The notes under the pieces: model-generated
Database searches by the model: none
Seen by the model: the letters and a program-made list of their open reading frames with translations, nothing else
What the model was told of the DNA's origin: nothing
From: Streptomyces nigra
GTDB taxonomy: Bacteria > Actinomycetota > Actinomycetes > Streptomycetales > Streptomycetaceae
Reading direction: 5' to 3'
DNA: 64,000 nt
Assembly (NCBI RefSeq): GCF_003074055.1
Contig: NZ_CP029043.1
Coordinates: forward strand, 4,828,501 to 4,892,500
Made by a program: the position numbers and the translations under genes
Part shown: positions 16,357 to 25,613 of the stretch, one piece after another
How positions within the stretch are numbered: position 1 is the stretch's first letter
Layout of the letters: each line of letters begins with the position of its first letter

Positions 16357-18510
16357 ATGTCCCATGACGGTGTCGGAACCAGGCCCGGCCGCGGCTCGGT
16401 CATGCGCGCGGCCGCCTTCCTCACCGCGGGAGTGCTGGCGCTGCCGGTGCTCTCCGGCTGCAGCGACCCGGACCCGGCGGGCAAGCCGCTGGCCGGCCAG
16501 GACATCGCCCCGGCCGCCCGGGCGCGGATCGCCGACGGCGGCACCCTGCGCTGGGCGGTCGACACCGTGCCGGAGACGCTGAACACCTTCCAGTCGGACG
16601 CCGACGCCACCACGTCCCGGATCGCCCAGGCCACGCTGCCCTCGATGTACCGGCTCGACGAGAGCGGGCGCCCCGAGCGCAACGAGGCGTATCTGGAGTC
16701 CGCCAAGGTCGTCGAGACCGAGCCCAAGCAGGTCGTGCTGTACAAGCTCAACCAGCAGGCCGTCTGGAGCGACGGCCGGGAGATCGGCGCCGCCGACTTC
16801 GCCGCCCAGTGGCGGGCGCTGTCCGGCAAGGACAGCGCCTACTGGACCGCCCGCAACGCCGGCTACGACCGCATCCAGAAGATCGAACGCGGCGACAACG
16901 ACCTGGAGGTGCGGGTCACCTTCGCCCGCCCCTACGCCGACTGGCAGTCGCTGTTCTCGCCGCTGTACCCGAAGGAGGTCATGGGCACGCCGGACTCCTT
17001 CAACGACGGGGCGCGGCGCAAGCTCAAGGTCAGCGCCGGCCCGTTCACCGTGCGCAAGATCGACCGCAAGGGCGACGAGATCCGGCTCACCCGCAATCCC
17101 CGCTGGTGGGGCGAGCCCGCCAAGCTGAACGAGATCGTGCTGCGCGCCGTCCCCCGCGACGAGCGGGCCGCCGAACTGGCCGCCGGACGCCTCGACCTCG
17201 CCGACGTCGACCCGGCCGCCGCCCGGCGCATCGCGATCGCCGCCCCGCGCCCCGAGAACCCCTCGGCCGGCCCGTCCGGCACCCCGCTGATGGGCCCCGA
17301 CCTGCGCAAGCTGACCTCCGTGCAGCGCAAGGACAAGGAGCGGTTCCACGGCTTCGAGGTCCGCAAGTCCCTCGAGCCCGCCTACACCCAGCTCGCCCTC
17401 AACGGCGGCGGCGACGGCCCGCTCGCCGACGAGCGGGTGCGCCGGGCCGTGGCCCGCGCCCTGGACCGGGAGAAGATCGCCGAAACGGTCCTGCGGCCGC
17501 TCGGACTGCCCGCCGAGCCGGTCGGCAGCCACCTCGCGCTGTCCGGACAGGCCGCGTACGCCGACAACAGCGGGGCGATCGGCGGCCAGGACACCGCCGA
17601 GGCACAGGCCCTCCTCGCGGACGCCGGCTGGGTGCCGGGCGGCCCCGTGAAGGAGAAGAAGAAGGGGGAGAAGGCCGCCGGCAGCGAGGCCGACAAGACC
17701 GGCAAGAAGGAGGGAGGGAAGGAGGAGGAGAAGGACTCCGAGTCGAAGACGGACAAGAAGACGGACAAGAAGTCCGACGACGGCACCTACATCGTCGGCG
17801 ACGACAACAAGGGTGCCGACGAGCAGGACAGCCGGCCGCTCGCCCAGGACGGCAAGCAGTACGGCGGCAAGCAGCTGTCCGGCGGGGCGCCCGGCGCGTA
17901 CGCCCCGCAGGGCACGGCCGCTCCCGCCGCCGCGACCCGGCAGCTCGCCAAGGACGGCAAGGCGCTGACACTGCGGTTCGTCGTGCCGGACGGCGAGGGG
18001 TCGGGGACCCTGCGCACGGTGGCGGACCGGATCGGCCACATGCTGAAGCGGGTCGGCATCCGCACCGAGATCACCAAGGTCTCGGACGAGAGCTACTTCA
18101 AGGACCACATCGCGTCCGGCCAGTACGACCTCGCCCTCTACTCCTGGCCGGCCTCCGCCTTCCCCGCGACCGACGCCCGGCCGATCTACGCCAAGCCGGT
18201 CCCGGCCGCCGACGGCTCCCTGAACGTCGAGCAGAACTACACCCGGGTCGGCACCGACCAGGTCGACCAGCTCTTCGAGCAGGCGGTCAGCACACTCGAC
18301 GAGTCCGAGTCCCGCTCCCTGATCCGCAAGGCGGACTCCCGTATCTGGGCCGCGGCCGGCTCGATCCCCCTCTACCAGCGTCCCCAGCTGACGGCCGCGC
18401 GCAGCAACCTCGCCAACGCCGGCGCCTTCGGGTTCGGCGCCCCGGTCTTCGAGGACATGGGCTTCCTGAAGAAGGGTGCCGCGGGCCAGCCGGCCCCCTC
18501 GGCGTCGTAG
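16357..18510 (+). CDS. Peptide-binding lipoprotein (SBP_bac_5 family) with a Lys/Glu-rich insertion
   Basis: The 717-aa protein has a lipoprotein signal peptide with lipobox LSGC (Cys about 36) and a family-5 solute-binding fold: GGTLRWAVDTVPETLN at the start of the mature part and LADERVRRAVARALDREKI in lobe II. Between about residues 428 and 535 it carries a long low-complexity insertion of Lys/Glu/Asp (KEKKKGEKAAG, KKEGGKEEEKDSES) then Gly/Ala/Gln. This makes it well over 100 residues longer than usual binding proteins (500-600 aa). There is no adjacent permease, so it may serve one of the importers downstream. The ATG at 16357 follows CCGGAGGT. Confidence 0.88.
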   Translation: MSHDGVGTRPGRGSVMRAAAFLTAGVLALPVLSGCSDPDPAGKPLAGQDIAPAARARIADGGTLRWAVDTVPETLNTFQSDADATTSRIAQATLPSMYRLDESGRPERNEAYLESAKVVETEPKQVVLYKLNQQAVWSDGREIGAADFAAQWRALSGKDSAYWTARNAGYDRIQKIERGDNDLEVRVTFARPYADWQSLFSPLYPKEVMGTPDSFNDGARRKLKVSAGPFTVRKIDRKGDEIRLTRNPRWWGEPAKLNEIVLRAVPRDERAAELAAGRLDLADVDPAAARRIAIAAPRPENPSAGPSGTPLMGPDLRKLTSVQRKDKERFHGFEVRKSLEPAYTQLALNGGGDGPLADERVRRAVARALDREKIAETVLRPLGLPAEPVGSHLALSGQAAYADNSGAIGGQDTAEAQALLADAGWVPGGPVKEKKKGEKAAGSEADKTGKKEGGKEEEKDSESKTDKKTDKKSDDGTYIVGDDNKGADEQDSRPLAQDGKQYGGKQLSGGAPGAYAPQGTAAPAAATRQLAKDGKALTLRFVVPDGEGSGTLRTVADRIGHMLKRVGIRTEITKVSDESYFKDHIASGQYDLALYSWPASAFPATDARPIYAKPVPAADGSLNVEQNYTRVGTDQVDQLFEQAVSTLDESESRSLIRKADSRIWAAAGSIPLYQRPQLTAARSNLANAGAFGFGAPVFEDMGFLKKGAAGQPAPSAS

Positions 18511-18535
18511 CCGATCACAGTCGGAAGCCGCTCAC

Positions 18536-18572
18536 GGGCGCCGCGCGGGCCGAAAGGGGCCCCGCGGCGCCC
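18536..18572 (+). terminator. Terminator after the peptide-binding lipoprotein gene
   Basis: Arms GGGCGCCGCG and CGCGGCGCCC with further G/C pairing enclose a GAAA-containing loop, 25 bp after the stop codon. Confidence 0.65.
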
Positions 18573-18741
18573 TTCGCGTGCTCCAAAGGGCGGCTGACCT
18601 GCGTCGTCACATCCCGCCAAGCCCCCGCCCCGCAAGCCCCGTACCATGGGGTGAGGCCGTGGCATGTTCCGCCCGGCAGGGCCCGCGTAACACAGACGTA
18701 CGCAGCAGGGCCGTCCTCACACTCCGGGAGTACGCCGCAAT

Positions 18742-20649
18742 ATGGCCACGCGCCACGACATCCGCAACGTCGCCATCGTCGCCCACGTCGACCACGGTAA
18801 GACCACCATCGTCGACGGCATGCTGAAGCAGGCCGGTGCCTTCGCCGCCCACCAGCTCGAAGGCGTCGACGACCGCATGATGGACTCGAACGACCTGGAG
18901 CGTGAGAAGGGCATCACGATCCTCGCCAAGAACACGGCGGTGAAGTATCACCCCAAGGACGGCGGGGACCCGATCACGATCAACATCATCGACACCCCCG
19001 GCCACGCCGACTTCGGTGGCGAGGTCGAGCGCGGTCTGTCGATGGTCGACGGCGTGGTGCTGCTCGTCGACGCCTCCGAGGGCCCGCTCCCGCAGACCCG
19101 GTTCGTGCTGCGCAAGGCCCTCCAGGCCCGCCTGCCGATCATCCTCTGCATCAACAAGACGGACCGTCCGGACGCCCGGATCGACGAGGTCGTCAACGAG
19201 ACCTACGACCTCTTCCTCGACCTGGACGCCGACGAGGAGCAGATCGAGTTCCCGATCGTCTACGCCTGCGGCCGCGACGGCATCGCCTCGCTGACCAAGC
19301 CGGCCGACGGCACCGTCCCGGAGGACTCCACCAGCCTGGAGCCGTTCTTCTCGACGATCCTCCAGCACATCCCGGCGCCGACCTACGACGAGGACGCCCC
19401 GCTCCAGGCCCACGTCACCAACCTGGACGCCGACAACTTCCTCGGCCGTATCGCCCTGCTGCGCGTCCACCAGGGCGAGCTGAAGAAGGGGCAGACCGTC
19501 GCGTGGATGAAGCGCGACGGCTCCGTCACCAACGTGCGCATCTCCGAGCTGATGATGACCGAGGCGCTCACCCGCAAGCCGGCCGAGAAGGCGGGCCCGG
19601 GTGACATCTGCGCGGTCGCCGGCATCACGGACATCATGATCGGCGAGACGCTGGCCGACCCGGAGAACCCGGTCCCGCTGCCGCTCATCACGGTCGACGA
19701 GCCCGCGATCTCCATGGTCATCGGCACCAACACCTCCCCGCTGGTCGGCCGTGGCGGCACCGGCAAGGGCGCCGACGCGAAGGCGGCCGTCAAGGACCGC
19801 AAGGTCACCGCCCGCCAGGTCAAGGACCGCCTGGACCGCGAGCTGATCGGCAACGTCTCGCTCCGCGTCCTGGACACCGAGCGCCCCGACGCCTGGGAGG
19901 TCCAGGGCCGCGGCGAGCTGGCGCTGGCCATCCTGGTCGAGCAGATGCGCCGTGAGGGCTTCGAGCTGACCATCGGCAAGCCGCAGGTGGTCACCAAGGA
20001 GGTCGACGGCAAGACCTACGAGCCCGTCGAGCGCATGACCATCGACGTGCCCGAGGAGCACATGGGCGCCGTCACGCAGCTCATGGGTGTCCGCAAGGGC
20101 CGGATGGACAACATGTCCAACCACGGCTCGGGCTGGGTGCGCCTGGAGTTCGTCGTGCCCTCCCGCGGTCTGATCGGCTTCCGTACCGAGTTCCTGACCC
20201 AGACCCGCGGCACCGGTATCGCGCACTCGATCCACGAGGGCCACGAGCCCTGGTTCGGGACGCTGACGACCCGTAACAACGGCTCCCTGGTCGCCGACCG
20301 CTCCGGCGCCGTCACCGCGTTCGCGATGACGAACCTTCAGGAGCGCGGCGTGCTGTTCGTCGAGCCCGGCACCGAGGTGTACGAGGGCATGATCGTCGGC
20401 GAGAACTCCCGCGCCGACGACATGGACGTCAACATCACCAAGGAGAAGAAGCTCACCAACATGCGGTCGTCCACGGCCGATGTGGCCGAGTCGATCGTCC
20501 CGCCGCGCAAGCTGTCGCTGGAGCAGTCCCTGGAGTTCTGCCGCGACGACGAGTGCGTCGAGGTGACCCCGGAGGCCGTCCGCATCCGCAAGGTGAACCT
20601 GGACGCCCGCGAGCGCGCCCGCGCCGCGAGCCGCGCCAAGCACGGCTGA
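18742..20649 (+). CDS. typA: TypA/BipA translational GTPase
   Basis: The 635-aa GTPase is an EF-G-like ribosome-associated factor. It has G1 AHVDHGKT (14-21), effector-loop EREKGITI, G3 DTPGHADFGGEVE and G4 NKTD, then beta-barrel, domain III/V and the BipA-specific C-terminal domain. Full length for the family. BipA helps 50S assembly and growth under stress or cold. The ATG at 18742 has GGGAG about 11 nt upstream; TACCAT at 18642-18647 may be a -10 element. It is monocistronic and closed by a strong hairpin. Confidence 0.97.
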   Translation: MATRHDIRNVAIVAHVDHGKTTIVDGMLKQAGAFAAHQLEGVDDRMMDSNDLEREKGITILAKNTAVKYHPKDGGDPITINIIDTPGHADFGGEVERGLSMVDGVVLLVDASEGPLPQTRFVLRKALQARLPIILCINKTDRPDARIDEVVNETYDLFLDLDADEEQIEFPIVYACGRDGIASLTKPADGTVPEDSTSLEPFFSTILQHIPAPTYDEDAPLQAHVTNLDADNFLGRIALLRVHQGELKKGQTVAWMKRDGSVTNVRISELMMTEALTRKPAEKAGPGDICAVAGITDIMIGETLADPENPVPLPLITVDEPAISMVIGTNTSPLVGRGGTGKGADAKAAVKDRKVTARQVKDRLDRELIGNVSLRVLDTERPDAWEVQGRGELALAILVEQMRREGFELTIGKPQVVTKEVDGKTYEPVERMTIDVPEEHMGAVTQLMGVRKGRMDNMSNHGSGWVRLEFVVPSRGLIGFRTEFLTQTRGTGIAHSIHEGHEPWFGTLTTRNNGSLVADRSGAVTAFAMTNLQERGVLFVEPGTEVYEGMIVGENSRADDMDVNITKEKKLTNMRSSTADVAESIVPPRKLSLEQSLEFCRDDECVEVTPEAVRIRKVNLDARERARAASRAKHG

Positions 20650-20660
20650 CGTACGTCCCG

Positions 20661-20700
20661 ACGGCGCCGGGCGCCCCCTGCCGGGGGTGTCCGGCGCCGT
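20661..20700 (+). terminator. typA terminator
   Basis: ACGGCGCCGG pairs perfectly with CCGGCGCCGT, with additional CCCC/GGGG pairing inside, 11 bp after the typA stop. Confidence 0.75.
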
Positions 20701-21175
20701 CGTGCGTCCGGGGCCGGTGAGAGGCGTACGTGAACGGCATAGGGAAAACCCTTGAATCCGATGTGAGATGCCGGAGAACGGGACAGGTCGCACTATCCTG
20801 CCCGCAAGCAGAGGCGGTGCGACTGCCGGTAACCGCGGGTCCGGTGACGCACCGTGCCGGTCCTCGCGGCCGGCGTGTGGCGGGTGGCACAGCACCCCGC
20901 GGGCACCCTCCCTTTTCGGCGGGTGAGCGGCAACCCATTTTCGAGACGGGCGTCCGCTATACGGACGGCCAGCTCCGATAGATGTGTAACAAGTCCGTTT
21001 CGTAGTGATCTCTCGCCAAACCCTTTGTCCGGATTTTGGAAGGCCTGGCCCCTATCTGTGATCGAACCGAGACCTCGAGACTGTGGTTCGTCGTGTGGCC
21101 GATGGCAGATAGTTAGGCGCGTAGAGCTCGTCTGAACGGGTCACGCGCTGACTGCGCCGACTCTCGAGCGCGGGG

Positions 21176-21226
21176 GGCACCTGACGACTTTCGGCACCGG
21201 AACGGGACCGAAAGGTGTCGTGTGCC
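21176..21226 (+). other. Long hairpin in the bldK leader
   Basis: GGCACCTGACGACTTTCGG and CCGAAAGGTGTCGTGTGCC form a 19-bp stem with a few mismatches and a 13-nt loop, 27 bp upstream of a GAGGAGGAA SD. It could be an attenuator, a processing site or an mRNA stabiliser. Confidence 0.5.
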
Positions 21227-21266
21227 TCTCTTTGCGGTGAACCAGCGGATTCATGAGGAGGAACCC

Positions 21267-21389
21267 ATGCGAGGTGCCACAAGCGCCATATGGGTCGCGT
21301 CGTCCCCGATGGCAGGTGTAGGCCCCGCGGGTGCGCTCAGTGCCGTCACGGTGGTTGCGTTCGCGACGCGGCGTCGCGAACTTCCTTGA
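21267..21389 (+). pseudogene. Relic-like start of a peptide-binding lipoprotein gene (40 codons)
   Basis: A perfect SD (GAGGAGGAA, then CCC) precedes an ATG opening MRGATSAIWVASS. This resembles the signal-peptide start of the binding lipoprotein at 34175 (MRAARHARWAAAAMV), which also follows GAGGAGG plus a short CACCCG. After about 12 residues the similarity fades, no lipobox Cys appears, and the frame stops at 21389. I interpret it as the 5' remnant of a deleted binding-protein gene ahead of the bldKA permease gene; a genuine 40-aa small membrane peptide is the alternative. Confidence 0.4.
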
Positions 21390-21562
21390 CGACTCGTTCC
21401 GTTGGCCGGCCCCCAGCCGGTCGCGAGCCAGGGTTCCCCCAGGGGCGGCCGACGCCCCTCCGTCGTTGTTCCCCCTCGCGCGCTGCGGATACGTACGCCG
21501 TGCGAAGGCCGCCGGGCCAGTGTTCCTCCCCGGTGACCTCCAACCTGTGAAATGGACGAATC

Positions 21563-22594
21563 ATGACGAGTCCAATCGAGCTTGAGGGTGTTGACACCTC
21601 CTCCGCCTTGGACAAAGAGAGCGCGTCACCGAGCAAGGCCGAGGAGCCGAAGAAGCTCGCGGGGCGCAGCCCCAGCCAGTTGATGTGGGCGCGGTTCAAG
21701 CGCGACCGGACCGGCGTGGTGTCCGCTTTCGTCGTCCTGTTCTTCTTCTTGATCGCCGCCGCCGCGCCGCTGATCGCGAAGGTCTACGGCAAGGACCCGT
21801 ACACGCTGTACGGCCAGGACAGGCCCGAGCTTCTGGACATGTTCACCATGCCCGCGAAGCCCGCCGGAGGTATCGACGGCGAGTTCTGGTTCGGCATCGA
21901 GCCGGGCCTCGGCCGTGACGTCCTCACGCAGCTGATCTACGGCATCCGGACCTCGCTGGCCACCGCCCTCGCCGCGACGCTCATCATGACCATCCTGGGT
22001 GTGCTGATCGGCCTCGCCGGCGGCTACTTCGGCGGCCGTATCGACTACTGGCTCGGCCGGATGACCGACTTCTTCATGGCGCTGCCCAGCCAGCTGTTCT
22101 TCGTCGCCGCGATGCCGGTCATCACCACGGTGTTCGTGGCCCCCGACGAGGAGACGCCCACTTACGTGCGGACCAGCGCGATCATCATCGTGCTGTCCTT
22201 CCTGGGCTGGATGAGCATGGCGCGTATCGTCCGCGGCGCCACGCTGTCGCTGCGCGACCGCGAGTTCATCGAGGCCGCCCGGATCTCCGGTGCCTCGCCC
22301 TGGCGGATCATCCGCAAGGAGCTTCTGCCCAACATCGTCACCCCCACGCTGGTGCAGGCCACCCTGACGCTGCCCAGCACGATCCTCAGCATCGCGTTCC
22401 TGTCCTTCGTGGGCGTCGGATACGTCGAACCCACCCCGGACTGGGGCCGGATGTTCGCCATCGGCGCCAACATCGTCGAGCAGGACCCGTACTACATGCT
22501 CTTCCCCGGCATCGCCATGGTGATCTTCGTCGTGGCGTTCAACCTCCTGGGCGACTCGGTACGGGACGCCTTCGACCCCAAGACGGGACGCTGA
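21563..22594 (+). CDS. bldKA: Oligopeptide ABC transporter permease BldKA (DppC/OppC type)
   Basis: The 343-aa inner-membrane permease has an OppC-type N-terminal region (WARFKRDRTGVVSAFVV, TM1 about 50-72). It then has five more helices with the EAA loop in REFIEAARISGASPWRIIRKE, the contact to the ATPases. The five-gene order permease, lipoprotein, permease, ATPase, ATPase is that of the Streptomyces bldK locus, required in S. coelicolor for aerial growth and import of an extracellular signalling oligopeptide. The start ATG at 21563 has only a weak SD (GGAC). The 123-bp gap to bldKB has no terminator. Confidence 0.9.
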   Translation: MTSPIELEGVDTSSALDKESASPSKAEEPKKLAGRSPSQLMWARFKRDRTGVVSAFVVLFFFLIAAAAPLIAKVYGKDPYTLYGQDRPELLDMFTMPAKPAGGIDGEFWFGIEPGLGRDVLTQLIYGIRTSLATALAATLIMTILGVLIGLAGGYFGGRIDYWLGRMTDFFMALPSQLFFVAAMPVITTVFVAPDEETPTYVRTSAIIIVLSFLGWMSMARIVRGATLSLRDREFIEAARISGASPWRIIRKELLPNIVTPTLVQATLTLPSTILSIAFLSFVGVGYVEPTPDWGRMFAIGANIVEQDPYYMLFPGIAMVIFVVAFNLLGDSVRDAFDPKTGR

Positions 22595-22716
22595 CCCTCC
22601 TCGGGCCATCTCCCACCCTCCCCCCACACTCCCGCTCGGCCGGCCCCGGCGCCGTACGGCACCGTCCGGCCCAGTACCAGCAGTGCTCACTACTCACAGG
22701 CAGGTGGATCGTCTCC

Positions 22717-24513
22717 ATGAGCATCTTCCGTAACCGCGCCGCTTCGGCCGCCATAGTCGCGGTCGCCGCGGGCGCCCTGACCCTCACCGCCTGCGGCGGG
22801 GGCGGCGGTGGCTCCAGCAAGGACAACAGCAAGACCAAGGACGATGCCAAGGCGCAGTCCAAGCCGGTGCAGATCGGTGACGCGAAGGCGTCGACCGGTC
22901 CGGCTCCCGCGGTCCCCGGTGCCAAGCCCGGCGGCGTCGCGACCGTGTACCAGGAGGCCGACTTCTCCCACCTGGACCCGGGCCAGATCTACGTCTCCGA
23001 CGGCAAGCTGCTCAGCCGTCTGATCTTCCGCGGCCTGACCCAGTACGACGAGGACGACCAGGGCAACCTGACCGTCGTGGGCGACCTCGCCACCGACGCG
23101 GGCAAGGTCTCGGACGGCGGCAAGACCTGGACCTACACCCTCAAGGACAACCTGAAGGACGAGAACGGCAACCCGATCAACTCGGCGGACATCCGCCACA
23201 CGGTCGAGCGCCTGTACGCGTCCTACATCACGGACGGCCCGACCTACCTGCAGCAGGCGCTGTCGGGTGCCGGCACCACCTACCGCAAGGCCTACCCGGG
23301 TCCGGACAAGGGCAAGCACCTGCCGAAGACCGTCCTGGACACCCCGGACGACAAGACGATCGTCTTCCACTTCAAGGAGGCCCAGGTCGACCTCCCGCAG
23401 ATGCTGACCATGCCCGGTTACAGCGTCGTGCCCGAGGAGACGGACACCAAGGAGAAGTACGACAACGACCCGGTCGCCCTGGGTCCGTACAAGATCGCCG
23501 ACTTCAAGCCCGGCAAGTCCATGAAGCTGGTCAAGAACGACAAGTGGGACCCCAAGTCCGACTCCGTTCGCCACCAGTACGTCGACGGCTTCGACATCGA
23601 GATGAACCACGATGACGAGGACCAGACCAAGACGCTGCTCGCCGACCAGGGCGGGGCCAAGAACGCGATGATGTTCACCGGCCAGGTCGCCACCACGCAG
23701 CTGCAGCAGGTCGTGGGCAACAAGGCCGCGATGAAGCGCACCATCCAGGGCTACGCGCCGTACGTGTGGCAGCTCAACTTCAACCTCGACCGCGTCAAGG
23801 ACAAGAAGCTGCGCGACGCGATCACCCTCGCGCTGCCCTCCGCCTCGGTCTTCAAGGCCGACGGTGGCGCCTACGGCGGTGAGGTCGCCAACTCCCTGAT
23901 GTCGCCCACCACCCCGGGCTACGACGAGGCGTTCGACCCGTTCAACCGCAAGGGCAAGCCGAACGGTGACATCGAGGCCGCCAAGAAGCTCATCAAGGAG
24001 GGCGGCTTCGAGGGCAAGAAGCTCGTCTACGCCTACGGCAACACCCCGGTCCGCCAGCAGCAGGCCGTGCTGATCGCCACCGCCCTGGAGAAGATCGGTC
24101 TCGACATCCAGAAGAAGGAGATCGACTCCGCCACCTGGTACGAGCAGGTCGGCAAGGTCAAGAACGGCTACGACCTGTACATGACCGGTTGGGGTCAGGA
24201 CTGGCCGTCGGCGTCCACCGTCTTCCCGCCGCTGTACGACGGCAAGCAGATCCAGGACGGTGCGTCGAACTACTCGCACATCAACGACCCGAAGGTCAAC
24301 TCGGAGATCGAGCGGATCGCGAAGATCACCGACACGACCGAGGCCACCAAGGCCTGGGCCGAGCTGAACGAGTACATCTCCAAGGAAGTCAACCCGGCCG
24401 CGCCGATCTACTACACCAAGGTCTTCCAGATCTTCGGTTCGAACATCGGCGGCATCCGCTACAGCTCGGACTCGAGCTACGTGGACGTCACCCGCGTCTT
24501 CCTGAAGAAGTAA
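22717..24513 (+). CDS. bldKB: Oligopeptide-binding lipoprotein BldKB
   Basis: The 598-aa lipoprotein has a lipobox LTAC (Cys about 27) followed by a poly-Gly/Ser/Lys linker, then a family-5 peptide-binding fold (GGVATVYQEADFSHLDPG, LIFRGLTQYDEDDQGN, GPYKIADFKPGKSM). It should capture extracellular oligopeptides and deliver them to BldKA/BldKC. Codon use differs slightly from neighbours in its high Lys content (AAG) typical of these highly expressed lipoproteins. The ATG at 22717 has AGGTGGA upstream. Confidence 0.93.
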   Translation: MSIFRNRAASAAIVAVAAGALTLTACGGGGGGSSKDNSKTKDDAKAQSKPVQIGDAKASTGPAPAVPGAKPGGVATVYQEADFSHLDPGQIYVSDGKLLSRLIFRGLTQYDEDDQGNLTVVGDLATDAGKVSDGGKTWTYTLKDNLKDENGNPINSADIRHTVERLYASYITDGPTYLQQALSGAGTTYRKAYPGPDKGKHLPKTVLDTPDDKTIVFHFKEAQVDLPQMLTMPGYSVVPEETDTKEKYDNDPVALGPYKIADFKPGKSMKLVKNDKWDPKSDSVRHQYVDGFDIEMNHDDEDQTKTLLADQGGAKNAMMFTGQVATTQLQQVVGNKAAMKRTIQGYAPYVWQLNFNLDRVKDKKLRDAITLALPSASVFKADGGAYGGEVANSLMSPTTPGYDEAFDPFNRKGKPNGDIEAAKKLIKEGGFEGKKLVYAYGNTPVRQQQAVLIATALEKIGLDIQKKEIDSATWYEQVGKVKNGYDLYMTGWGQDWPSASTVFPPLYDGKQIQDGASNYSHINDPKVNSEIERIAKITDTTEATKAWAELNEYISKEVNPAAPIYYTKVFQIFGSNIGGIRYSSDSSYVDVTRVFLKK

Positions 24514-24625
24514 CCCGCCAGGTCGGGGCGACGGTGGTGGGCGCGCGGCGGAGCGCCCACCACCCGTCCCCACCCCCCTGCCAGACCCCCTTCGATTGCC
24601 GCCGTCCTGAGAGCAGCTGCCTGCC

Positions 24626-25603
24626 ATGCTTCAATTCCTCATCCGCCGGACATTCGGCGCGGCGCTGATTCTGCTGTTGATCAGTGCGTTCACGTTCTTC
24701 ATGTTCTTCGCCATCCCGCAGGACCCGGCCACTCTGGCCTGTGGAAAGAACTGCACTCCGGACGCGCTGGCGATCATTCACAAGAACCTCGGCCTCGACA
24801 AGCCGGTCACCGTCCAGTACTGGACGTTCCTCGTCGGCATCTTCGCCGGCCGTGACTTCGCCGTCGGCCACTGCGCCGCCCCCTGCTTCGGCGTCTCCTT
24901 CGCCAACAACCAGAACGTCTGGGACACGATCGTCGACCGCTTCCCGCTGACGCTCTCGCTGACCGTCGGAAGCCTCCTGGTCTTCCTCTTCCTCGGCCTC
25001 GGCGCCGGTCTGCTGGCCGCCAAGAACCGCGGCACCTGGATCGACAAGCTGTTCAGCTCCGGCTCGCTGGTCGTCAGCTCCCTGCAGATCTACTTCCTCG
25101 GCCCGCTGGTCCTGCTCGCGCTCGTCTACAGCACCGGCTGGCTCGAGAAGCCGAAGTACGTGCCCTTCTCCGAGGATCTCGGCGGCTGGTTCATGGGCCT
25201 GCTGATCCCCTGGGTCGTCATGGCGACCATCTTCACCGCCAACTACACGCGTATGAGCCGCTCCTCGATGATCGAGCAGCTCCAGGAGGAACACGTCAGA
25301 GCCGCGCGTGCCAAGGGCATGTCGGCCAACTACACCTTCTTCCGCTACGCGTGGCGCGGCTCCCTGATCCCGATCGTCACCATCCTCGGCATCGACCTGT
25401 CCTCCCTGCTCTCGGGCGGCATGGTGACCGAACTGACCTTCGGCCTGGCGGGGCTCGGCCGGCTCGCTCTCGAGTCCGTGACCAACAAGGACCTGCCGAT
25501 GCTGATGGGCGTCATGCTGGTCAGCGCCGCGCTCATCATCGTCTTCAACCTGATCGTGGACGCCCTGTACGCCGTCATCGACCCGCGCGTGCGCCTGTCC
25601 TAG
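24626..25603 (+). CDS. bldKC: Oligopeptide ABC transporter permease BldKC (DppB/OppB type)
   Basis: The 325-aa permease begins directly with LQFLIRRTFGAALILLLIS, the DppB-type first helix, and has about six helices. A periplasmic loop carries three cysteines (LACGKNC and AAPCFG). The EAA loop is EEHVRAARAKGMSANYTFF. It pairs with BldKA. The start is the ATG at 24626; the SD is weak. It ends 10 bp before bldKD. Confidence 0.92.
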   Translation: MLQFLIRRTFGAALILLLISAFTFFMFFAIPQDPATLACGKNCTPDALAIIHKNLGLDKPVTVQYWTFLVGIFAGRDFAVGHCAAPCFGVSFANNQNVWDTIVDRFPLTLSLTVGSLLVFLFLGLGAGLLAAKNRGTWIDKLFSSGSLVVSSLQIYFLGPLVLLALVYSTGWLEKPKYVPFSEDLGGWFMGLLIPWVVMATIFTANYTRMSRSSMIEQLQEEHVRAARAKGMSANYTFFRYAWRGSLIPIVTILGIDLSSLLSGGMVTELTFGLAGLGRLALESVTNKDLPMLMGVMLVSAALIIVFNLIVDALYAVIDPRVRLS

Positions 25604-25613
25604 GAGAACCACC

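Larger units (their letters stand above)
20701..21562 (+). promoter_or_regulatory. Long leader/promoter region of the bldK operon
   Basis: About 860 bp between the typA terminator and bldKA contains no gene of normal codon bias. It has a relatively AT-rich stretch (20985-21065) likely to include the promoter, a long imperfect hairpin (21176-21226), and a perfectly SD-equipped 40-codon ORF (21267-21389) that looks like the start of a lipoprotein gene. The final 170 bp before bldKA are featureless. Unusually long for this genome. Confidence 0.55.

Noticed and set aside
16022..16582. Rightward frame running from the sdh promoter region into the lipoprotein gene
   Set aside because: Overlaps the well-supported lipoprotein start in another frame and has no motif.
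20730..20981. 83-codon frame after typA
   Set aside because: Atypical codon use, no SD, no family resemblance; lies in the bldK leader.
20985..21160. Possible tRNA or small RNA in the AT-richer bldK leader
   Set aside because: No cloverleaf with conserved T-loop or CCA end could be drawn; only local hairpins.
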